A stretch of DNA of 60,000 nt from Antedon mediterranea (Eukaryota > Echinodermata > Crinoidea > Comatulida > Antedonidae): positions 23,836,001 through 23,896,000 of the forward strand of contig NC_092674.1 in NCBI RefSeq assembly GCF_964355755.1, in the 5' to 3' direction. Under the pieces are notes generated by a model, which was given only the letters and a program-made list of their open reading frames with translations, was not told the DNA's origin and ran no database searches. Made by a program: the position numbers and the translations under genes. Positions 1-9,900 of the stretch are shown here, in pieces (positions within the stretch are counted from its first letter, which is position 1; each line of letters begins with the position of its first letter).

Positions 1-360
1 TAAAAAATCGAAATAAAAACAAATAAATAAAAAAAAAGACAACGAATACAGACTTGAGGCAAGTCTACATGAAGAACCACATTACACTTTTTAGAACTCT
101 ATTGTTAATGGCAATACAATAAAAAATCTTTCATTTGTAAAAGATTTAAAAACCAATAGATGCACTGATTATGCTTAAATAACATAATATACAACTCAAC
201 ATAATTTGAAGCCATAAATTGACGTTTCGATATTTATTGATGTTCATCATCGTTCTAAATTCTACCGTATTCTATTATTCCTTAGTTCTCATGGATTTGA
301 ATTTAAAATGTTGTTGCTACGTTAATTAAATGATACTTTCGTTGAATTTCCAAATTACTA
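1..360. other. AT-rich upstream DNA without a visible gene
   Basis: No open frame or recognisable repeat was found here. It is the 5' flank of the first receptor gene. Confidence 0.5.
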
Positions 361-466
361 ATGCACCGTAAATCAAGAATGCGTCATTTAAAATTAAGCA
401 TCCTGGGGGCACTGAATTTGTAAATTACATGAATTATACATGTTTGTAGGCGTATCGAGTTCATAT
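361..466 (+). promoter_or_regulatory. Conserved upstream block of receptor gene 1
   Basis: This segment resembles 2276-2372 and 3728-3820, which lie at a similar place before the other two receptor genes. Shared words include CACTGA, TTGTAA and the stretch AATTATACATGTTT followed by GTAGGCGTAT or CGTATGCGTAT. It lies about 100-200 bp before the start codon. It may be a shared promoter or simply a leftover of the gene duplication. Confidence 0.4.
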
Positions 467-557
467 TGAAATTGGAAGACAATGGAATATTACAGTTATA
501 CAATTTTTGCTTAAGCTAAACTGACAGGATAGAAGATAGAATCTGCAGAATACTTAA

Positions 558-1547
558 TTGTACACCATAATAGGGCTATACGAAATCATGTCCTATGCTG
601 ACAATTTCACCCGTGATAATCACACAGAGAATGGGTTTTGTGAGACGACTAAATGTGTAAAGCTGGGAAGTTATACAGCTAAGCAAGTTGTATCAACCTT
701 ACTATTGTCTATACTATCTATCGATATTCTGACTAATGGACTTGTTTTTCTAACTATAGTACTATTAGGAAATTTACGGACGAGAAATAACATTTTTTTG
801 TGTAACATCAACTTTTCCGAGATACTTCGATGTACTGTTATAGGATTATTTATTATTTTCCATCATGGTGGCGAATCAAAATATGAAGAAAGGAAAGCCT
901 TTAAACAAAGCGATATGTTCAGATCTGTGACTAATTATACAAGTACAGAAAACATTGCAGACCGTGTACAGTACTTGGTTTATATATCAAAAGAGACGAC
1001 CCTTCTGGTCACGCAAATGATCATTCTCAGTATGTCAGTAGAAAGATACATTGCCGTCGTCAAAGCTCCAATAAGATACAAACTAATCTACACAAAAACA
1101 TTTTACTGGAAAATAGTATTAGCAATTTGGATCGCCAGTGTCTGTATTTCTTGTGCTACAGTAGTTCTACGAAAGAAAATTGATTGTCGTTTTCGTTATC
1201 TACAATGTGTGATTATTCTACTAATTATTAGTAATTTCATTATTGTCATGATAATTGTTCGTGCTATAAGATCGATTTATATAATATGTACATCTGGACG
1301 GAAGAATCGTATATTTAAACATAGTTACCGAATAGCTAAACTTAACCTGATGAGAAACGCTATATTTACAACTGTGATGCTGATTGTCTATTCTGTACAA
1401 GTAATGTGTCTGTTTTACCCTCTTTTAAATCTAGTTTTGTCGCTTGATTCTTTCTTTACCCCATTTTTAGTTTGGAAGTTTCATCCTAGCTTTAAAAAAG
1501 AAGTTTATAAATATATAGGAACTGAAAAGGAGAAGATTAGAACATAA
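558..1547 (+). CDS. Divergent class A-like 7TM receptor, copy 1
   Basis: A single-exon frame of 329 aa with seven hydrophobic segments (about residues 46-71, 79-101, 138-160, 184-203, 214-236, 266-286 and 288-307). TM3 ends in VERYIAV (ERY at 162-164), the equivalent of the DRY motif that couples to G proteins. TM7 reads DSFFTPFLVW, a changed NPxxY, followed by FHPSFKKEV as an intracellular helix 8. N-glycosylation sequons NFT and NHT sit in the short N terminus. The Met at residue 11 (position 588) is an equally good start. It should act in the plasma membrane; the ligand is unknown. Tandem intronless arrays of such receptors are typical of invertebrate chemosensory expansions, so a chemosensory role is an inference. 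An orphan peptide or amine receptor is possible. Confidence 0.85.
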   Translation: MYTIIGLYEIMSYADNFTRDNHTENGFCETTKCVKLGSYTAKQVVSTLLLSILSIDILTNGLVFLTIVLLGNLRTRNNIFLCNINFSEILRCTVIGLFIIFHHGGESKYEERKAFKQSDMFRSVTNYTSTENIADRVQYLVYISKETTLLVTQMIILSMSVERYIAVVKAPIRYKLIYTKTFYWKIVLAIWIASVCISCATVVLRKKIDCRFRYLQCVIILLIISNFIIVMIIVRAIRSIYIICTSGRKNRIFKHSYRIAKLNLMRNAIFTTVMLIVYSVQVMCLFYPLLNLVLSLDSFFTPFLVWKFHPSFKKEVYKYIGTEKEKIRT

Positions 1548-2275
1548 GCTTAATCTGCGTGTGCGGGAGGAGAAGCTATGCAGATTGTGAATTCGCATGT
1601 AGATCTTTCTAAATATAATTCTGGAGCGTTGGAAGCGACATAAAACTATCAATGCAAAAGATAGGACATAGTACAATTCATTTTACATTTTTTAGGCTCG
1701 TCCCCCTATTTCAAAATCCTGGATCCATTACTGCGTAGTTTAGTGTTGAGGCGTTTGAGATTATAGACTACATGTCTTCCTTCGGGGCTGTCGACAAGGA
1801 TGAAGCATTTGTTATTGTCTTTTGGTAAGGAACTTCTTGCTTCTGATTTAACATAACATACGCCAATGTACCACCATAGGCCTTCGATCCCATACTTCAC
1901 TTTTAGTTCCTTTTGGCATTTCGATGTATCACTTGTTGCTAAATATCGTTACCTGATTTTGTATATATGCTTTTGAAAGAAGACATCATTATTTATCGAT
2001 GCACCAAAAATGTAACAATTTATGTAAATATTCTTGGCCAGAGGCCTATAATATAGTATAAAAAAAGACCAGAACAGTAAAATGTTATGTGTTGTATGCT
2101 GTAGATGTTTGTTTCTTCTTTGTTGTAGGCATTTGGCTGCTTGTTTGTCAGTGACAATTTTATATATATTGTTCAGAATAGTGTATAGCTGATTGGAGAA
2201 TGTGGCCTACTACGGTACTCAAAGTAGAAAGACATAGTTTGAATTATGTTTTGATCGTTGAATATTAAAGTATTG
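1548..2275. other. Spacer between receptor copies 1 and 2
   Basis: No convincing gene. A 64-codon frame on the - strand (1706-1900) has some protein-like composition, but no family was recognised and it opens after a stop. Confidence 0.4.
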
Positions 2276-2372
2276 ATGCATGGTAATATTTAATTCATCA
2301 TTCTAAATTAAACACCAGGGCACTGACTTGGTAAATACTAAATTATACATGTTTCGTATGCGTATCAGTTTC
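2276..2372 (+). promoter_or_regulatory. Conserved upstream block of receptor gene 2
   Basis: Similar to 361-466 and 3728-3820. It contains CACTGACTTGGTAAAT, then AATTATACATGTTTCGTATG, about 145 bp before the ATG at 2515. Confidence 0.4.
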
Positions 2373-2514
2373 ACGATCGGAAAAGAGAATACATCGCTCA
2401 GTTCTCCGCATACGGCATTACAGTTCTACAATGTTGATATAGTTTAAACTAACAGACTGGTGGGATTAGAGTATTGAAAATTGTATACCAGTTTAAAGAG
2501 TCTAATATTAAATT

Positions 2515-3372
2515 ATGGCAGGCGAATGTAATCGTGACTTTATTAAGATTGTGAAGGAATTAAGCTTAGCACACTCGTCTGTAGATATATTGACGAATGG
2601 TCTAGTCTTTTTAACTGTCATATTGTTAAAAGATCTGCGGAAGAGGAATAACATTTTTCTGTGTAACATCACTTTAGCTGAGGTACTTCGATGTACTGCT
2701 ATCATGTTTATTGTTCTTTGTAAAAGTAACTATGAAAAGGTAGAAAAGTCGGAAATTTTTAATTATACCAATGATGCAGCAAACAATACAGACTACTACA
2801 AGAAACGGCAGTTCTTCGCTGTTGCTGTTGTATCAAAAGAGACGACAATACTGGCCACGCAGATGATCATCCTCAGTATGTCAGTAGAAAGATACATTGC
2901 CGTCGTCAAAGCTCCAATAAGATACAAACTAATCTACACAAAAACATTTTACTGGAAAATAGTATTAGCAATTTGGATCTCCAGTGTCTGTATTTCTTGT
3001 GCCGCTTTTCTTCCGAAAGACAAAAACTTTCAGAATTTGAGATATTTTATTTTTGTACTCATTATTAGTAATTTCATTATTGTCGTTTTAATTGTTCGCG
3101 CTATAAGATCGAGTTATTTTAGTACATCTGGACAAAGGAATAGAATATTTAAACACAGCTACCGAATAGCTAAACTTAACCTGATGAGAAATGCTATATT
3201 TGCCATATCGCTGGTACTAGTTTACTCTCTACGCTTTACTAAACGATGTTTGCCTATCTTTTTAAATCTAGTGTTGTCGATCGATTCTTTCTTTACGCCA
3301 GTTTTAGTTTGGAAGTTTCATCCTAGCTTTAAAACAGAAGTTTATAAACATTTTGTTAGAAAGGGAAATTGA
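2515..3372 (+). CDS. Divergent class A-like 7TM receptor, copy 2
   Basis: A single-exon frame of 285 aa, the shortest of the three paralogues because of a short N terminus and a shorter loop between TM2 and TM3. It keeps NGLVFLTVILL in TM1, NNIFLCNITLAEVLRCT at TM2, SVERYIAV after TM3 and DSFFTPVLVWKFHPSFK in TM7. The start MAGECNRDF directly precedes TM1, with little extracellular N terminus. The TM3-TM4 DNA is almost the same as in the other two copies, whereas TM2-TM3 and TM4-TM5 differ strongly. It is probably a plasma-membrane receptor coupled to G proteins, with unknown ligand. Confidence 0.85.
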   Translation: MAGECNRDFIKIVKELSLAHSSVDILTNGLVFLTVILLKDLRKRNNIFLCNITLAEVLRCTAIMFIVLCKSNYEKVEKSEIFNYTNDAANNTDYYKKRQFFAVAVVSKETTILATQMIILSMSVERYIAVVKAPIRYKLIYTKTFYWKIVLAIWISSVCISCAAFLPKDKNFQNLRYFIFVLIISNFIIVVLIVRAIRSSYFSTSGQRNRIFKHSYRIAKLNLMRNAIFAISLVLVYSLRFTKRCLPIFLNLVLSIDSFFTPVLVWKFHPSFKTEVYKHFVRKGN

Positions 3373-3727
3373 AATATTGAAACTGTTTATAGAATTATCA
3401 TCATCAAGAGTATAACATCTAAATCGTATCAATCTGACACGAACCTAGGCGGATAAAATATCTGTTTTATTGTAGGCCTGAAATATAAATCTTTACAACA
3501 ACTATTTTTCTACAGCAGTGAAGCAGAACAAGAGCGTTATGAAATAATCCAAGTGAAGCCTAGCTTTCAGAAATTTTGTGTAATGATATAAGATAGGAAA
3601 TTCATCAAAATTTACTTTAATAAGGAACTGTGAGTTTAAATCAATACTTTTTATGTTTACTTTACTGTTTATAATTGTCAACACTTTAATTGGTGACATT
3701 ATATATATATAAAATATTAAATGCTTA

Positions 3728-3820
3728 ATGCATTGTAAATAAATAATTCATAATGCAGATAAAGCATCATGACACTGATTTTGTAACTGTTAAATTATAC
3801 ATGTTTCGTATGCATATTTA
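3728..3820 (+). promoter_or_regulatory. Conserved upstream block of receptor gene 3
   Basis: Third copy of the block seen at 361-466 and 2276-2372, with AATTATACATGTTTCGTATG. It lies about 400 bp before the likely start at 4222, because roughly 250 bp unlike the other two upstream regions follows it. Confidence 0.35.
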
Positions 3821-4221
3821 TTGAAAATTGATGTATTTTTCGGCATACGACATACAGAAATAAGGCCTACAGGCTTAAAACTAACTGACTGAAGATTGAG
3901 GATCGTCACTCAGAGTACTATACTTTGTTATTGTAAACCACACATTTCTGTTGCATCATTGACTTCAACTATAAATTTCTACCTGCAAAGTATAACATTT
4001 AAAACCTGCTACCAACCGCTGTTGTAGGCCTATTCATCCGAGAAGCCGCCTTATCTTCCATCAGAGAGCTGATAAAAACACCGAGGCAAGTTTTTAATTT
4101 ACTGTTGCTTTCTTCAGTTCTCATTTAAATTGTATATTTCTCGCTTTGCTTGCTTCGGTTGAGCCGCAAAGGTATACCGAACAAAGTACCACTTTTGTGT
4201 CAAAGGTTAGAATACGGAATT

Positions 4222-5091
4222 ATGGATAAAGACAACAACACCTTAAATGTAAATGCGAATCATTGTCGCACTGAATGTGAGGGAGAAGAGGAACATGCGT
4301 TTATGGGCAATGTGTGGAAAGAAGTAACCGTAGCCGTAGTATGTCTAGACTGTCTGACGAATGGACTAGTCTTTCTAACTATCATTTTATTAAGAAACCT
4401 ACGGAAGCGAAATAACATTTTCCTGTGTAACATTAGCTTATCTGAGGTAATTCGATGTACGGCTATAATAATCATTTGTAATTTTCGAAAAAACCATGAG
4501 GAAAAACACATTGAATTAATTGCTTTTCACGTAATAAAAGAGACGTCTCTTCTAGTAACGCAGATGATCATTCTCAGTATGTCAGTAGAAAGATACATCG
4601 CCGTCGTCAAAGCTCCAATAAGATACAAACTAATCTACACAAAAACATTTTACTGGAAAATAGTATTATCAATTTGGATCGTCAGTCTCTGTATTTCTTG
4701 TGCTACTACAGTTCTACAAACGAATATTTATTGTCGTTTTCGTTATCTGCATTGTGTGATTATAGTACCCATTATTAGTAATTTTATTATTGTCTTTTTA
4801 ATTGTTCGTGCTATAAGATCGAGTTATTTAAGTACATCTGGACAAAGGAATCGTACATTTAAACATAGTTACCGAATTGGTAAACTTAACCTGAGAAGAA
4901 ATGCTGTCTTTTCCTGCGCTTATGTAATAATTGTGAGCTTACAAGCTAGATATCATTGTTGGTTTTATTCCCTTTTAAATCTGTTGCTGTCGGTTGATTC
5001 GTTTGTTACCCCCGTTTTAGTTTGGATGTTTCACCCTAGCTTTAAAACAGAAGTTTATAAGTATATTAAGAACTGTCAAAAAGATGCTTAA
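4222..5091 (+). CDS. Divergent class A-like 7TM receptor, copy 3
   Basis: The open frame runs from 4150 (313 aa). The start at 4222 (MDKDNNTLN) is preferred because it gives an N terminus like copy 1, with an NNT sequon and Cys residues, and drops a basic, non-secretory-looking stretch. The receptor is then about 289 aa. Motifs: NGLVFLTIILL in TM1, NNIFLCNISLSEVIRCT at TM2, SVERYIAV at the end of TM3, DSFVTPVLVWMFHPSFK in TM7. It shares the nearly invariant TM3-TM4 tract with copies 1 and 2. It is likely a surface receptor of the same lineage-specific family, ligand unknown. Confidence 0.83.
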   Translation: MDKDNNTLNVNANHCRTECEGEEEHAFMGNVWKEVTVAVVCLDCLTNGLVFLTIILLRNLRKRNNIFLCNISLSEVIRCTAIIIICNFRKNHEEKHIELIAFHVIKETSLLVTQMIILSMSVERYIAVVKAPIRYKLIYTKTFYWKIVLSIWIVSLCISCATTVLQTNIYCRFRYLHCVIIVPIISNFIIVFLIVRAIRSSYLSTSGQRNRTFKHSYRIGKLNLRRNAVFSCAYVIIVSLQARYHCWFYSLLNLLLSVDSFVTPVLVWMFHPSFKTEVYKYIKNCQKDA

Positions 5092-5131
5092 AACAATATA
5101 AAATATTATATAGTACTTATTAACACTAATG

Positions 5132-5427
5132 TTAAAGATGTATTGTCCCTTGAAACACAAAAAATGAAAAAAAAAAATATTCTAAATTTAAATTGGCCAT
5201 ATCAAAGTAATATTAAAGTTATTCACTTTAAGTCGAAAATTCGAGCCAAAAACAACAAGTTTACGTAATTAACAGGTAAATTAATTAGATTACATTTCGT
5301 CTGGGAAATCGTCGCAAGCGAAAGTAAACAAAGATTTCAAACCATGAGTATGCATTATGCAGGGAGTTTTCGAAATTAAAAACAAATTTTTTTTTTGGAA
5401 TTAGTCAAAGGGACAATACATCTTTAA
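5132..5427. mobile_element. Short inverted-repeat element with TTAA ends (MITE)
   Basis: Begins TTAAAGATGTATTGTCCC and ends with its reverse complement GGGACAATACATCTTTAA. TTAA at both borders fits a TTAA-targeting transposon such as piggyBac or Kolobok. No coding capacity. Its right TTAA is also the left TTAA of the next element. Confidence 0.65.
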
Positions 5428-5795
5428 AGATATATTGTTCCCCTGAAAAATAATTTAAAAAAATGTTTTGAATATGTCATTTTAATGTCACGTAGGCCTA
5501 ATAGTTATTCACTTTGACCAAAAACTGGATCGAAACAAAATTATACCTGAAAATAGGTGTAATTTTAATTAAAAAATACTTAGGCCTACATTATCTGTCA
5601 ATGAATTTTTGGCTAAAATTAACCGTTTATTTTGTCTTTCTATAGGCCTAAGTGAAATTAAAAAAATTTTCTATAGATGTGAATAACTTTTTATACTATT
5701 GTACTAATAACTATTAAAACTGCAAAAATGACCTATTAAAAGTATGATTTTATAAATCTTCATTTTCATTTTCTTGGGGGACAATACATCTTTAA
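5424..5795. mobile_element. Second TTAA-bordered MITE, abutting the first
   Basis: Begins TTAAAGATATATTGTTCCCC and ends GGGGGACAATACATCTTTAA. It has the same terminal repeats as the neighbouring element and shares one TTAA with it. It is AT-rich and non-coding. Confidence 0.6.
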
Positions 5796-5909
5796 ACTTA
5801 TGTTTTAATTTCACCTTCAATAACTAAAACGCCTCTGATAATTATTATTTGCTTTGTCTGAGAATGTCTATTTCGCTTGCTATTGCTAGGAAATTTATTT
5901 TATAATACA

Positions 5910-6240
5910 AGCTTGGTTCTCACTAGAGACGTAACGGAAGGACGTAGGCGGAAGTTAAGTGATTTGACCAATCACAAATGATGGAATATTGATTTGCCAT
6001 TGGTCAACTAGTAGCCTGCGTCCGTCCTTTAAGCTGGTTTTCCACTAGACAACTTTATTCGCGCGAATCAAAAGTATTGACGAATGCTCATGCGCATTGG
6101 TATTTTCATCGACTTTTTATGACGTGAAAAATGCACAACCACAATCAGAACTCAGGAATTTTCGATTCGCGTGAATATATCTTTTTTTAGACTACGCATG
6201 CGCTTTTCACTTAAGTTGTCACGCATACAAGGTCGACTTT
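5910..6240. repeat. MITE-like inverted-repeat DNA
   Basis: Contains GCTTGGTTCTCACTAG and, near 6033, AGCTGGTTTTCCACTAG. These resemble the ends of the elements at 50491-50658 and 56387-56543. Boundaries are not clear. Confidence 0.35.
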
Positions 6241-6705
6241 CGCTAAGTACTAATTTATTATTTAACACATCTTTTGAATTTTTAAAAACATGAACGAAAC
6301 AATTACAAAAAAGACTGTTTTAGGTCAATGCTTGTAGTTTTTTTATAAAATATTGTTTAATCATATTTACTTTCCTAATAAAAACAGGAATTTCGACTTA
6401 TAATAACCAAACTAGTAAGATTTTACAGTACAGTATTGCAATGAGTGGCCTCAATTTTCACCTATATCAATGCCGAATGTCATTGTCAATTTTGAAACCC
6501 ACCGTACCAAAGTCACTCAAATTACGTGTTAGCTCTATACTTTTTAGGCCTAAAATTAAACACGGCGTTATAAAACGTCGACAATAGGCCTATACCTATA
6601 TGTTTATATAAAGCTGATATTAATTAATAGACCACAATTATAAATTGAAAAAAAAATTAAATTTCGACATACAATGTAGTCGTTTCATAATTCTAGATGT
6701 AGAAT

Positions 6706-6932
6706 TTAAAAATATGATTCCAAAGAACCATTCCGTCTAACATCACATGTCCAGCAGTGACTACCTCCACCTAAAGAGCTTGCAAAACGTAAATCAACTT
6801 TGATACATTCCAAACCAAGTTTCTCAAAAAGTTTTTGCGTAGGAATTTCATTGACATCTACGACTACTCGATTATGATCTAACATCAACACATTCATCGA
6901 CAGCCAGGTTGACGAAAACCACATAGTATGAT
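6706..6932 (-). CDS. GATM: GATM terminal exon
   Basis: Encodes the C terminus, including [15 protein letters not shown] with the catalytic Cys of the family, then ends SYF and TAA at 6706-6708. The acceptor TTTGGTTTAG precedes 6932. The first Asp codon is split after its first base, matching the donor at 10836. Confidence 0.93.
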
Positions 6933-9900
6933 CTAAACCAAAAAAAAATGTTTTATTAGGACTTAGTATTTATTAGTATTAAATTTGTTGCTATATGTTT
7001 AGCTTTAGCTCTTTCATCTATTTTGGAATTTCTTGTATATGAGAGCCTGTTTGTAATTATGCGATATGATGAAGAAATACAAATGTTTATTTCATTTCAT
7101 TTATTTATTTGACCCCAACAAACCTTAATGTAAAATGAACAGAGGAGAATTTGTCAGAGACTGCTAAACAAAAGTACTATCATTTTAAGATTCAACATGT
7201 ATTATGTTAAGTTGTTCAAGAAACATGCCCGCAACTTTACATTACCTGAAATATATCGAAGCTCATCGGTTGTATGAGCAAGGCAATCTAAGAACAGGAA
7301 GCTCAGTTCCGGAGATCAAAGGGGTTTATATGTGGCTGCGGAGAATATGTACATTGTACAGTAATGTTGGTATTTGTCGCAGCCAGACATAAGATCAAAG
7401 GACTGTTACACGTTTCTATCTTGGCAAAGAGAACTCAGTGTCCTGTTGTTATAGTCCAGTCCCTAAGGGGAAATGATGTTACCATAGTGGATACAAGTGT
7501 GCCCTTTGGCATGTTGATAGAACATGATATGGAGATACCAAAACAAAGTTACTGGAAATCTGATTTGACCTCTGTGACCTCTGACCTCAATTTTTATATT
7601 TCTATCTTAAACAGCCATATCTCCGCAACGGGTTTGACAATTGAAATGATATTGGTGTCAAATAGATCAGAGGGTACATATTTATATTCGCTCTAATAGA
7701 ACTTTTTCCAAAAAAAACGACCGGAAATGTAATTTCTCAATGTTTTGACCTTTGACCTCGACTTACTATATCTCAATAACTACTGATCAAAATTTCTTGA
7801 AATTGGTTTCAAATTGTTAAGAGCATACATATTTATATATACTCTAATTAAACATGTTCTTCCAAATCCACAGGAAATGTCATTTACTGACCTTTGACCT
7901 TTAATGTTTAAATATGTCTGTATCTCTGTAACCAAATGTCATAAAAAGTTCAACTTGGTGTCAAAATGTTCAAAATGTAAACATTTATATTAGCTCTAAT
8001 AGAAGATGTTATCATATTTTTACTGAAAATGCCAGTTTGAGGTATGACCAGGATATACAGTTAAGCGTGCGTGTGTCATACTTATAATAATATACCTAAA
8101 ATATAGATTTATGGACCAGAACTACATTCAATATCCTATTTAGCCTTTTACAATTTTCTTAAAACTTAATGTTTAATTTAATTTCAATATATAATTCCAT
8201 CGCATGGTAGGCCTACACCGTAAGAGCAACACTTAATATCAACAAAAAATTAGATAAACTTAAAAGTTAAATAACATTTAAAAAAAGAAAGAAAATCAGG
8301 ATCTTAAAGAAAGAAAAGAAGAATTAACCAATGCGATTTGATACTCATAAAACATATGACCTAATTATCAATTAATTGCTTGAAGTATGCTGAAAAAATA
8401 AAATGTTTGAAACAGTGAGGAAAAAGCGAAGAAAAGAAAAACATATTTTAAAATATTAGAAATCTGAAAAGGATCAAAGACAAATTAATTACAAAGCTGA
8501 TTTCTTTTCAAGAACATACTGTAGTGGAATATAAAAGGAAAACAAACCAGTGAGCAGTCAAAATTACCATCTTGGCTTGATGAGGCAATAACACATCCAG
8601 CTCATAACACTATACAACAAAATCTTTGAAACCAGAAGAAATTAAGAGAAGCAATGATAATTATACTTTAATCCACAAAAACATGACAAAACTAACATCA
8701 ACCATTACCGACCAAACGAACATTATCACATGTACACAAATAATTTACAAAAGTAATCAAAAAACAAAATCAGAGACCGACTAGAAGTAAATAAACCAAT
8801 AAGGCTTTATACAGTAGGACCATCTTATACAGTTTGTCAATCAACTAAAATAAAAAGGAAATGAATATCACCAAATCTTTGATTTAGAGATTATCAGAAA
8901 GCATTTGGCTCAATAAAACAGGCATTACCATATTAGAGGGAAATATTATACCTCAACAAATATTGATTACGATCGTTCAAAGAGAAGTTAAGAAAGATTA
9001 GTAAGACAAGGCAACACTTAAGATCTTCACTGCATTGGAAGAGGTGTTTAATCAAAGAGCTAATCTAAAAAATAGAGTAAATATCACTTTAAAGACAAAA
9101 TAAACAGTTAATTTAACCAAAATCACATTGACTTCCAGCCTATTTTTTGCTTTGAATTACAGTTTTTTTTGGGTATGCACTATATCATTTTTTTTTCAAT
9201 CCAATTTTTGGTGAAACTATTATGTGTGACATTAAAATTGCATATTCAACAAAAATATTTTTCAAAATTACTTTTGTCAGGGGGAAAATAAGTATATCTT
9301 TAATAGCATGTGATATTATTAGCAAATATTTCAAATGTAGTTTTAAAACTTTCCCATTACAAACAATTGCCATAATTCTGATAACATTACAATACACCCA
9401 TCCTCTGGAACTTATTTTCAAATGTAGCTAAAAACTTTCCAGTACAATTCCGGCCATTTTGATGTGTATAGATGCATGCAGTAGCATTGGAAAAGCGAGA
9501 GAGGGGGAGGTGGTTGGGGTGATAGAGAGACACATATTTTTTACACGTTTGTCTACACTATAACTTAGTTTAACAAAAAAGGTGTGGTGTGCCCAAATAT
9601 GGTAGTGATATGTCATTCATCGTGTCCATATATATGGGCACATCACATTTTTTTGTCGCATATAGTGTAGACAGAGTTTAACATTTGTGTAACATGTAAC
9701 AAAAATATGTGTCTCTCCATCCACCCCAACCCCCTCCCCTCTCTCGATCTCTTTTTATAGATTATTAATTGCTAAATATATGCAAAACGATGGGTCATAG
9801 CTCAAAATGACATTTCCAATTGAATTCTGACAAAATATTTTGTTAGAGCAAATATAAATGTGTATATTCTAAACAATTTGACACCAAACTGAACGTTTTA

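Noticed and set aside
1706-1900. A 64-codon - strand frame with some protein-like composition
   Set aside because: No family recognised, short, and a stop lies just upstream. Not listed as a gene.
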